A stretch of 64,000 nt of DNA, from the NCBI GenBank assembly GCA_905221605.1, contig CAJNDS010002538.1:101501-165500 (forward strand), written 5' to 3'. Source of the stretch: Symbiodinium natans. Lineage: Eukaryota > Sar > Dinophyceae > Suessiales > Symbiodiniaceae. A program made the translations under genes and the position numbers. How positions within the stretch are numbered: the first letter of the stretch is position 1; each line of letters starts with the position of its first letter. Positions 55,260-64,000 of this stretch are shown piece after piece. Under the pieces are notes generated by a model. That model saw only the letters and a list, made by a program, of their open reading frames with translations, made no database searches and had not been told where the DNA came from.

Positions 55260-56360
55260 GGGTTTAGATAGTTTCTATTTGATGGTGGCGTGCTGGGTCT
55301 TACGGGGCCGCATGGGTGGCAACAGGGTTTCAGCAGGGTTTTTGTGGGGTCCATCGGGCGGTAGTCTCCAGCTGTATAGTCGGGTTTGCAGAACTTGTGG
55401 ATTTGGGGATTCACTCTGCAGCTTTCAATTCAGCACCCCCAAAACCTGCTTTTGTATTCTTGTAGGTTACCTAGTTCGGGGCTTAGGGTTTAGGTTTTAT
55501 GGTTCCCTAAGGGTAGAAGGGCCTTGGAAGCCTTGGAAGAAATTTCATAGGGACAATCCGAAAGCCTAAAACCTTAGCCAAGCTCCGAGGTGCCTGGATG
55601 GAGGCCGTCTGACCCGGCATGTGCAGCTCCATTGGTTTGTCGACTAAAGGTGCCCTCTTTTTGGGGGGTGCCTCCGCACCCACCAGGGCGTTTCGCCACT
55701 CTTCTTTTTATAACTTCTCGCCTGCGCCAAAATGGCTGAGGCGGAGGGCGCTTCATCAATCCATTCGAATTCTGACGTCTTTTCCATCCTAGGCGCTGTT
55801 GTTGATGCAAAACTCAGATTACCCCCAAGATTGTCCTACTGAAGGGACATGTACGCCTTGGCTTACTGGCTGGGTTTCTAGAGGGAGGCAGAAGGCGCAA
55901 CTTTGAGTCTTTAAGGAAGTTGACCTCCTCTAACAAAAAGGCTCCAGGTTACCTTTGCGGATGATTGTGTGCCACCTCGCACGTTGTACATCAGAACCCT
56001 TAACCCCTGCAACAAATTTGCAGGCAGCAAGTCTGGTCTTGTGCGCAGGGGCTTTGGATCCCGTGTGTGTTTCTGCAGTTCTATCCCCAATACTTACGCC
56101 AGCAGAAGATCCTCTTCAAACCCAGACCCCCCCCCCCCCCCCCCCCCCGAACCGCACGGCCTCCAACCCCAAGCACGACCCAGAACCCATCTGCAACCCC
56201 CGAAACCCTCAACCACAAACCCGAAACCCTACACCCTAAACAACTCTACGCCCTAAACTCGAAACCCTACCTTTCCCCCCTTTCCCCGGCCTTTCCCCCC
56301 CCCCCCCTTTCGCCCCCCCTTTCCCCCCACCTTTACCCCCCCATTTCCCCCCTTTCGAAA
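55260..56360. other. Mostly no gene; one short candidate start exon
   Basis: Unique DNA. A plus-strand ATG at 55733 opens 36 codons (MAEAEGASSIHSNSDVFSIL) to a TGA; it is protein-like but unsupported by neighbours. Poly-C runs at 56128-56149 and 56288-56304 lie in pyrimidine-rich DNA. Confidence 0.3.
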
Positions 56361-56366
56361 CAAACA

Positions 56367-56537
56367 AACTAAACCCTAAACCCTAAACCCTAAACCCTAA
56401 ACCCTAAATCCTAAACCCCAAACCCTAAAACCTAAACCCTAAACCCTAAACCCTAAACCCTAAACCCTAAACCCTAAACCCTAAACCCTAAACCCTAAAC
56501 CCTAAACCCTAAACCCTAAACCCTAAACCCTAAACCC
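56367..56537. repeat. CCCTAAA array
   Basis: About 24 units. It is immediately followed by exon 56552-56632 and then the TTTAGGG array at 56695. Confidence 0.97.
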
Positions 56538-56551
56538 AAACCCTAAAAGGC

Positions 56552-59068
56552 GGCCCAGCGCAGCGTCGGGGCCTTCAAGAGGACCGCCGCCCTGGCGCCA
56601 TCCCCGCGCTTGCACGCCGCCACGAGCTCCTTCTGGGGAGGTTCTTGGGGGGCTTTATGCAGGGTTTGGGGTTTTAGGGCGTTTTTTGGGGGTTTAGGGT
56701 TTAGGGTTTAGGGTTTAGGGTTTAGGGTTTAGGGTTTAGGGTTTAGGGTTTAGGGTTTAGGGTTTAGGGTTTAGGGTTTAGGGTTTAGGGTTTAGGGTTT
56801 AGGGTTTAGGGTTTGGGGTTTGGGGTTTAGGGTTTCAAGGTTTTGGGGGTTTGGGGTTTTTGGGGTTTAGGGGTTTAGAGGTTTAGGGTTAGGGGTTTAG
56901 GGTCATGGCTTCTGCTTTGGGGGGCTTCTACGGGGATGTCGGAAGTAGGGGCTGACTTTGGAGCTTTGCAGGGTTTTGTTTCTTGGGGCATCTGGGATCT
57001 TCCAAACAGGGATTCTGGTAGGAAGGCCCCTAAACCCCAAACCAAGCCCTGAAACTTACGAACCCCAACCCTTCAAATAAAACACACACATACATATATG
57101 TGTGTACATACGAATATATGTAACATCCCTGCCTTGAACCCTATATAGCTGTGTGCATTACAGTAAAGCCCTATAAACCCTAAACCCTAAGCCGCAAACC
57201 CTAAACCCTCAAACCCTCAACCCCTCAACCCCTCAACCCCTCAACCCTAAAACCCCCTCAACCCCCTCAACCCTAAACCCTATAAACCCCTCAACCCTAA
57301 ACCCTAAACCCTACACCCTACACCCCAAACCCTATAAACCCCTCAACCCTAAAACCCTAAGCCCTAAACCCTACACCCCAAACCCCAAACCCTATACACC
57401 CCTCAACCCCAAACCCTATAAACCCCTCAACCCCAAACCCTAAACCCTGAGCCCTTTTGGCTCCTCCGTCTGGCTTGGCGGGAGCATATCTTGCCGAGCC
57501 CGCAGCATGAGCCGGCCCTCGAAGGAGGGGGCCAAGTCCTGGCACTTTTTAGAGGGTTTAGGGTTTATAGGGTTTAGGCTTTTAGGGCTTTTAGGGCTTT
57601 AGGGCTTTAGGGTTTTAGGGGTTTAGGTTTATCAGGGTTGTAGGATTTTAGGGGTTTAGGGAGGGTTTTTCGGTTTTACGGTTTAGGGAGTTCTTGGGTT
57701 TAAGGGTTTAGGTTTAGGGGCGTTTAAGGTTGAGGGCTTTTGGGCCTGGAACTCTTTTTATTTGGGGCTTCTACGGTCCTGGGGAACCCCCAATATAGAC
57801 CTCCAAATAGTAGGACTCCCTTATAACAAAGAGCCCAAGAAAAGTACCCCTAATATCGGGAACCCCCATTTGAATGGCCAATGATTGCGTTTAGTAGGGT
57901 TTTGTGTCACCAAAACAGACAGCACAGTGCTCAGACCCGAGACCATCCAAACCGTAAGCCCGGCAAAGGCACGCTACAAACACTACATGAACCCTGAACC
58001 CCCACACCCGAAACCATGAAAGTTGCACCCTACACCCTGTGAGCCTAATCAGCTCTCAACCCCGAACCCTAAACCCTAATCCCTAAACCCTAGCCCTAAA
58101 CCCTAAGCCCTAAACCCGAAACCCCAAACCCGAAACCCTGAACCCGAAACCCTGACTCCCACCAGCCGGCACCTGGCGCTCGATGAGCGGAAAGTCGTTC
58201 CGCGGCAAGGGGCGGGCGGTGCCCGCGTTTCGAAGATACTGGCATCCCAGCATTGAGGGTGCAGGGTTCAGGGTTTGGGGCTAGCAAGGAGAGCTTTAAG
58301 GTCCGAGGGTTGAAGGGTTGAGGGGTATACAAGGGGTGTCAGGTTTAGGGTTTGGGGTTTATGTAGGGTTTCGGGTTTAGGGTTTAGGGTTTAGGGTTTA
58401 GGGTTTAGGGTTTAGGGTTTAGGGTTTAGGGTTTAGGGTTTTAGGGTTTTAGGGTTTTAGGGTTTTAGGGTTTTAGGGTTTTAGGGTTTTGGGCTCTAGA
58501 GAGTTGAGGGTTGAAAGTGTCCGGGCACAGGGTTACGGGCTCATGGGGTTTGAGGTTTTCCGGAGCTCCAGCTTCAGGTAGTACAGGGTTTAGGGTTTAG
58601 GGTTCCGGGTTTAGGGTTTGTGGTTTGGGGTTTAGGGTTTAGGGTAACCACAAAACCTCAAAACCCTAAACCTGAACACTGAAACCCCTAAGCCCTATAA
58701 ACCCGGAAAACAAACCCTAAAGCCACTAAATCCCCTAAAACCTACGATACTCTCTCCAAAACAAAAATTGGCTGGAGAGCGCTCTCACGCACGGCGCCTG
58801 TTGAAAGTGCACAGCGTTGTAGGACTCGATCTCCTGCACACACGCACACACACCCACACGCACGCGCACGCGCGCACACGCGCGCACACGCGCGCACACG
58901 CGCGCACACGCGCGCACACGCGCGCACACGCGCGCGCGCACGCGCGCACACGCGCGCAGAGGCGCGCCACACGCGCGCAACACGCGCGCAGAGGCGCGCA
59001 CACGCGCGCACACGCGCCCACACGCGCCCACACGCGCCCACACGCGCCCACACGCGCCCGCGCACGCA

Positions 59069-59119
<51 letters not shown>

Positions 59120-62100
59120 GCTGAGGCTAGGGTTTAGGGTTTAGGGTTTAGGGTTTAGGGCTTAGGGCTTAGGTTTTAGGCTTCAGGCTTCAGGCTTCAG
59201 GCTTCAGGCTTCAGGCTTCAGGCTTCAGGCTTCAGGCTTCAGGCTTTAGGCTTTAGGCTTTAGGCTTTAGGCTTTCGGGTGTAGGCTTCGGGGTACAGGG
59301 TTCAGGGTTTAGGGTGTAGGGCTCCCCTTCAGAAACCTTTCAAGACCGAACTTTTGTAGGCTATCTAAGAACTCTATAAGGTGTCCCTCCTTCAATCCAC
59401 AATCTCTGCATACTCCCCGGCCTGGTCACAAGCTAAGAGCCTCTCCATGTGGTTGTGTCGCTTCGTGACCTTGGCGGCACAAACATCCCAACGAAGCTCT
59501 ATGGGGGCGTTCTGTAAATTGGGGTCCCCTTTTTGGGGTCCGTTTTATAAGGGTGACGCATTATTTGGGGGGCCCAAAAGGGACCGCAATTTAGAGATGG
59601 GCCCATCAGAAGAGCTACACTTGCAGTTCCAGGCTAGGACATCCTTTAGTCGATTTTAAGCTGCGGGTTGTTGCATAGGGATAGACGCAATAGCTTGAAC
59701 TGTTTTTGAATGTCAACTGATCTAGAGTTGACATCCTCTCTGAGACATTCTGAAGAGACCCACATTTCCTAACTGCCTACTAGCAAAACCGGGATGCCTG
59801 AACCCTGAACCCTAAACCATATGACCCTCATGAAAACCCTAAAACCCTAAAACCCGGTAACGCCCCGCGAAACGACCCGCGCCGTAGCAGGCTGGTTTTT
59901 TGGGTTGTTTTGTTAGTTTTGTCGAGGTGAAAGCACGATTTCTGCATGACATTGTTTCGATAGCAGGGGCCAATGTCGCGCACCGTCCGAACGTTTGGAG
60001 CGAATGTTTTGTCGAGTTTGCGGTTGTGGGAAGCCTTTTTTTCGTGGTTTTTCCCAGGCGAAAAGCACGTTTTGGTGTTACATGTCACGGTCGCGCGTAA
60101 ACAGGTTTTCACGGGTTTGCGGATAAAATGGGTTTTTTTTATTTTTTAAGTTAAAGTAGCGTCTCCGGAGCTTCCGGGGCTTAGTTGTTTTTTTTGGGGG
60201 GGGGCGTGTGGGGAAGGACAGGGCAGAATGGTATTTTTTCCTCGGAAAAACGCGCAGTTGGGTTTGACAAGGTCTGTTCTGGGGAATCCTTTTGAGACAG
60301 GAGAAAACTGGCATTCGTATGTGGTTCCTTGAAAACGTCATAGTGTTGTCGATTGAAAAATGTATTTTTTCTCGAGCGGTGCTAACGTTTCGGTGTTTTG
60401 TAGAAAGTTCAGAGTGCAGGGCGCTTCTCTGGTCTTGCACTGCTTCGGGCTTTGGTTTGAGGATTGAGGGTGCATGACACTTCTGGCTTACACTGCTTGG
60501 TGCTTTGGGTTGAGGATTGAGGGTGCATGACACGTTTGGGCTTGCACTGCTTCGGGTTTAGGGTTGAGGGCCTGGGGTGTAGGGTTTAGGGTTTAGGGTC
60601 AAGGGTTTAGGGTTTAGGGTTTGAGGGTTTAGGGTTTCGGGTTTAGGGCTTCATGGCTTAAAGCCCTGAAGCCTTTCCTATAGAGACTACTGAGCACTTA
60701 AGCCCCAAAGCCCTTCGCTTCTCAAGCTCTTAGGTCCGAAAATCCTGCAGACCCTAAACCCTAAACCCTCAACCAGCTTCTGTAAGCTCGCGAGGCGATG
60801 TTTTGGGTTTGGGTTGCAGGGCTTAGGGTTTATAGGGTTTAGGGTTGATAGGGTTTAGGGTTTAGGGTTTAGGGTTTAGGGTTTAGGGTTGAGGGCTTAG
60901 GGTTTCGGGTTTAGGGTTTAGGGTACAGGGTTTAGGGTTTAGGGTTTAGGGTTGAGGGTTTGGGGTTGAGGGTTTAGGGTTACGGGTTAAGGGGTGCTGT
61001 TGAGATTCGGGCTGAGGCTGGAATGGCTACTGGCTTTCTTTGGGCTTGCAGTGGTTGGGGTGGTAAATGAAGGCTTGAGGGTGCAGGACAGGTTTGGGCT
61101 CAGATTTTCTTCTTCCACATCCTTGTGCAGTATGTTGTACAAAGAGGTGAAAACGCTGTAAATACCAGTGTTTTGGGCATGCATGCAATATGAATGACGT
61201 TCTTATCCCCACCCCCCCCCCCCACCCATCTGGCACGAACTCCAAAGAAACGCCGGAAGACATGCGGCAACAACGCGAAAAGACCTGAAGACACATGGCA
61301 ACAACTCCAAAAGACCTGAAAACAAGCAAAACCCGCGGGTCAATTGGTAGGGCGTTAGCTAAAACCCTAACCCAAATACCCTACAGTAATACCCTAAAAC
61401 CCTAAAACCCTAAAACCCTAAAACCCTAAAAAACCCTAAAACCCCAAAACCCCAAAACCCCAAAACCCTAAAACCCTAAAACCCTAAACCCTAAACCCTA
61501 AACCCTAATCCCTAAACCCTACGAACAGGAGTACAGGACGCTGACTCCAAAGCCCAAGCGGCATTGTTGTCGTCAATCTCGCTAAAGTCGAACATGGCAT
61601 CGCAAACGCCTTTTGCGGAGGCCTCGTAGCCGTACCTGTAGAGTTAGGGTTTTAGGGTTTGGGGTTTTGGGATTTTGGGATTTTGGGGTTTTGGGGTTTT
61701 GGGGTTTTGGGGTTTTGGGGTTTTGGGGTTTTGGGGTTTTGGGGTTTTGGGGTTTTGGGGTTTTGGGGTTTTGGGGTTTTGGGGTTTTGGGGTTTCGGGG
61801 GTTTCGGGGGTTTTGGGGGTTTTGGGGGTTTGGGGTTTTGGGGTTTAGGGGGTTAGGGATTTAGGGTTTTAGCATGTAGGGTTTGGGGTTTCAGGGTTTA
61901 GGGCCCTTCCCACAGAGGGCACAAGAATCACAATGGAAGCTCCACATGCAACCCTAAACCCTAAACCCTAAGACCCAAACCCCAAACCCCAAACCCCAAA
62001 CCCTAAACCCTGAACCCTAAACCCTAAACCCTAAACCCCAAACAAAAATAAAAAAAGACACAGGGGACCCCCTGGCCTGGCCACCAGGGGCTTCTGCAGC

Positions 62101-63990
62101 TCGAGGAGCAGCTGCTCCCTCCTTGGGGACGAAAGGAACCCTCAAAGGGGAAGAAAGGGTTTATGGTTCATATCACCTGAATAGGAGTTGCAGTCCCTAA
62201 ACCCTAAACCCTAAACCCTAAACCCTAAACCCTAAACCCTAAACCCTAAATCCCAATTGTAAGGTTCCTTTGGTCCCCAGGGCGCCTCTGAGCGGCCACC
62301 AGGGCCGACGGGCCGTCGCCCTGAGGGCTATTAGGGGGGGGGGGGGGGGGGGGGGGGGGTGGTGTAGGGGAACATCCCAACCAAAAGCCCTTAACTCCTA
62401 GGACCGCGTCGGCCACAAAACCCCTAAATACCTGAAACCCGAATTAACCCTAAAGCACCTGAAAGCCGAATGAAGCCCGCGCATTTGAACCCGAAACCTG
62501 GCCCAAAACCCCAAAGAAGCCCCTCAAACAAGAACACCAAACAGCAACCCAACCGCAAACAAAAGAAACTAAAGACTCAAAAACAAAAACACAAATCCCT
62601 CGAAATGGAAACCAAACAGAGACAAACCAAATAAAACGAGATACTAATCGCATAAGAACATAAACCAAGCAAAATGGAGGAAACCAAGAAAACTAAACAG
62701 TCCTTCTCCAACAGCCCTAAACCCTAAACCCTAAACCCTACTTGTGAGGGCGGCGCAAAAACCCTAAACCCTAAACCCTAAACCCTAAACCCTAAACCCT
62801 AAACCCTAAACCCTAAACCCTAAACCCTAAACCCTAAACCCTAAACCCTAAACCCTAACCCTAAACCCTAAACCCTAAACCCTAAACCCTAAACCCTAAA
62901 CCCTAAACCCTAAACCCTAAACCCTAAACCCTAAACCCTAAACCCTAAACCCTAAACCCTAAACCCTGCCTGAACCCTGAACCCTGAACCCTGAACCCTG
63001 AACCCTGAACCCTGAACCCTGAACCCTGAACCCTGAACCCTGAACCCAAAGCAGCGCCTTCATCTGCCGCGCCAAGCTCTGGAGCTGGGCGAAGGTGGAC
63101 TTCTCTGCGTAGGCCTCCGGCAGGGTTTACGGTTTATAAGGGTTTAGGCCTTGTAGGTTCTTGGTGTGTTTAGGGGTTTGGGGTGTTTGGGGTCCTTAAG
63201 GTGAGTTTGAGCTCCTGCACTTTGATCTCGGGCATTCTTGGGCCCCAGAGTCGTTTCTAAGTGGTGACTTGTGGGTCTGGGAAGATGGATTCTTAGGGGG
63301 CAGGTTTCGGATGTTTGGGGCTTGGGGGGCTTGAGGTTGTTGCTTAAGGTCTTTATGGGCTCTGGGGGGTTTAAGGATTTAAGCTTTGGGGGGTCGTGTG
63401 CTTGTCCGCTTAGCAAGGTTCGTGCTTTAGTATGCTTTAGTCTTTATTGCAAAGTTTTGCAGGGGCCTTGCCTTTTGGGATTCGAATTTGCGAAGTGGCA
63501 AGCCTCCCGCACCCTAAACCCTCCACACCTCAGCCGCCTCAGCCCTATAAACCCTCCCCCCCCCCCCCAAAAAAAAAAAAAGAAAAACACAAGTCGAACC
63601 TCTAAACTTGCAACCCCAAGGCCTATATTAAACCTCAACCCCCTCAACCACAAACTGAAGAACCATGGACCTGAAATTCGACCACCGGGTCACAGTTGCA
63701 GGCTTGGGGGACTCGACTTTGGTTGGGGTTTGCCATCATAAGAACCCACAACTCGGATACCTGACGATCTCAAAGGGGCGTTCGATACCTACAATGAAGT
63801 GAGCTTTGGGGTTCTTCAGGTAACAGGGAACTTTCGGGAAACTCCTAGGGCTCTTGCGAGGATCCCATGAACCTCTTAGAATATAGGGAACTTTGCCGGG
63901 AAATCTTAGGCTTTTGTTTGCAAGGATCCCTTCCGCATCCTGGATGAGCTCATCCTGGAGCTGGGTCGCCCGCTCGATCTCCAGGACCAT
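56552..63990 (-). CDS. Multi-exon protein of unknown function
   Basis: Exon islands, 5' to 3': 63919-63990 (MVLEIERATQLQDELIQDAE, possible start, at the window edge), 63056-63121 (LPEAYAEKSTFAQLQSLARQ), 62283-62323 (GDGPSALVAAQR), 62084-62130 (LLLELQKPLVARPGG), 61540-61635 (YGYEASAKGVCDAMFDFSEI), 59398-59498 (AAKVTKRHNHMERLLACDQA, donor GTG|GA), 58752-58833 (EIESYNAVHFQQAPCVRALS), 58165-58238 (YLRNAGTARPLPRNDFPLIE, donor CAG|GTGCCG), 57454-57538 (DLAPSFEGRLMLRARQDMLP) and 56552-56632 (KELVAACKRGDGARAAVLLK). Acceptors are clean, for example CTCTACAG, TGTGTGCAG, GTGCCAG and CCCCAG. The first exons look helical, and the last resembles half an ankyrin repeat. I do not recognise the protein. More exons may exist; the order is by position, and no junction was verified against a known family. 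Confidence 0.5.
56695..56832. repeat. TTTAGGG array
   Basis: About 18 units, then TTTGGGG. It forms the left arm of an intron whose right arm is the CCCTAAA-type DNA at 57178-57455. Confidence 0.97.
58373..58492. repeat. TTTAGGG array turning into TTTTAGGG
   Basis: Nine 7-base units followed by seven 8-base TTTTAGGG units. Confidence 0.95.
58836..59116. repeat. Alternating CA/CG microsatellite at a 3' splice site
   Basis: About 280 bases of alternating purine-pyrimidine DNA (ACACGCGCGC units with a CA tail). On the coding strand it ends TGTGTGCAG directly at exon 58752-58833, so it supplies the whole acceptor region. A Z-DNA-forming composition. Confidence 0.9.
59160..59280. repeat. TTCAGGC/TTTAGGC array
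   Basis: About ten TTCAGGC and five TTTAGGC units following TTTAGGG (59128-59165): another intron-specific telomere-unit variant. Confidence 0.95.
59700..60400. other. No gene seen; unusual T-rich unique DNA
   Basis: Lower GC content with TTTTTT and GTTTTG-rich sequence and almost no telomere units; frames here are not protein-like. It differs from the surrounding introns. Confidence 0.35.
60405..60560. repeat. Tandem repeat of about 64 bases
   Basis: Two and a half copies of a unit containing TTGAGGATTGAGGGTGCATG and CTTGCACTGCTTCGGG. Confidence 0.75.
60555..60990. repeat. TTTAGGG and variant units
   Basis: Scattered blocks (60570-60640, 60825-60985) around a short island at 60770-60805 that reads HRLASLQKLVE on the minus strand, a possible tiny exon. 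Confidence 0.7.
61655..61860. repeat. GGTTTTGG array
   Basis: Over 20 units of GGGGTTTT, resembling ciliate telomere DNA but here a homogenised TTTAGGG derivative. It directly borders exon 61540-61635 on its 5' side. Confidence 0.95.
62755..63047. repeat. CCCTAAA array with CCCTGAA block
   Basis: About 30 CCCTAAA units followed sharply by 11 perfect CCCTGAA units. Exon 63056-63121 begins right after it. Confidence 0.97.
63130..63910. other. Intron-like DNA
   Basis: Degenerate TTTAGGG-like and TTTGGGG-like sequence, then CCCTAAA-like units and a poly-C/poly-A junction (63548-63580). No further exon identified. Confidence 0.35.
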
Positions 63991-64000
63991 GGCGCCCGGG

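Noticed and set aside
54957-55260. Long open frames across 54957-55260 (GFGVWGLGFGVW-type and NPKPQTPNPKPQ-type peptides)
   Set aside because: They are translations of a 7-base TTTGGGG repeat, which stays open in several frames on both strands.
58735-59124. Cys/Val/Arg-rich frames at 58735-59124
   Set aside because: Artefacts of the CA/CG microsatellite; the real coding part is the minus-strand exon ending at 58833.
61330-61362. tRNA gene (CGGGTCAATTGGTAGGGCGT resembles a tRNA D-arm/A box)
   Set aside because: No B box, no anticodon arm and no acceptor pairing follow; telomere units start right after. At most a tRNA-derived fragment.
61613-61864. Gly/Phe-rich frame at 61613-61864
   Set aside because: Translation of the GGGGTTTT array; only the minus-strand exon 61540-61635 next to it is supported.
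23000-64000. Assembly artefact joining telomere reads to random fragments
   Set aside because: Kinase exons are in correct order, strand and phase over 7 kb, which chance joining cannot produce; individual array lengths may still be mis-assembled.

Overview
This is nuclear DNA of a eukaryote, most likely a dinoflagellate and possibly a suessialean or symbiodiniacean alga; the taxon is an inference. The signs are TTTAGGG/CCCTAAA plant- and alga-type telomere units scattered through the whole window, introns that use GC-AG and GA-AG as well as GT-AG splice sites, a two-exon PPR gene, expanded paralogue families, Hedgehog/intein-like Hint domains, and nearly all convincing coding sequence on one strand (minus). 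No rRNA, CRISPR array or complete tRNA was seen.

Layout. 1-22 kb holds a tandemly expanded family of intronless coiled-coil proteins, two of them ending in a Hint domain: 1-1146 (cut by the window edge), 8674-10062 (intact) and 19731-21696 (2-base frameshift). Broken relatives lie at 15097-16317 and 28606-29972. The three main copies share upstream and downstream flanks, so they spread as DNA segments. Among them are an intact six-TM membrane protein (13882-15084) and a decayed TIR-like membrane protein (5105-6420).

23-64 kb looks like junk at first because it is full of telomere-unit arrays. The short GC-rich islands between arrays are minus-strand exons. The best case is a TKL/RLK-like protein kinase at 41.3-50.8 kb. 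Its P-loop, VAVK, HRDIKSAN, DFG and APE-region exons lie in the correct order, and most splice in frame, including a 24-nt micro-exon. A separate PPR gene (46610-47736) sits inside one kinase intron on the same strand. More exons of the same kind give an LRR protein (23.1-27.6 kb), a possibly FHA-containing protein (32.2-36.5 kb), N- and C-terminal additions to the kinase (51.3-54.9 and 37.4-41.1 kb), and an unidentified protein (56.5-64 kb).

The most unusual signal is this intron architecture. On the + strand, exon islands usually have CCCTAAA before them and TTTAGGG after them. Many introns therefore read 5'-TTTAGGG...CCCTAAA-3', like two telomeres fused head to head or a telomeric hairpin. 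Many arrays have their own homogenised variant (TCTAGGG, TTTGGGG, TTCAGGC, AAAGCCT and others). Small inverted-repeat elements (MITE-like) occupy other introns. Gene assignments rest on motif recognition and manual splicing; no alignment or database search was run.
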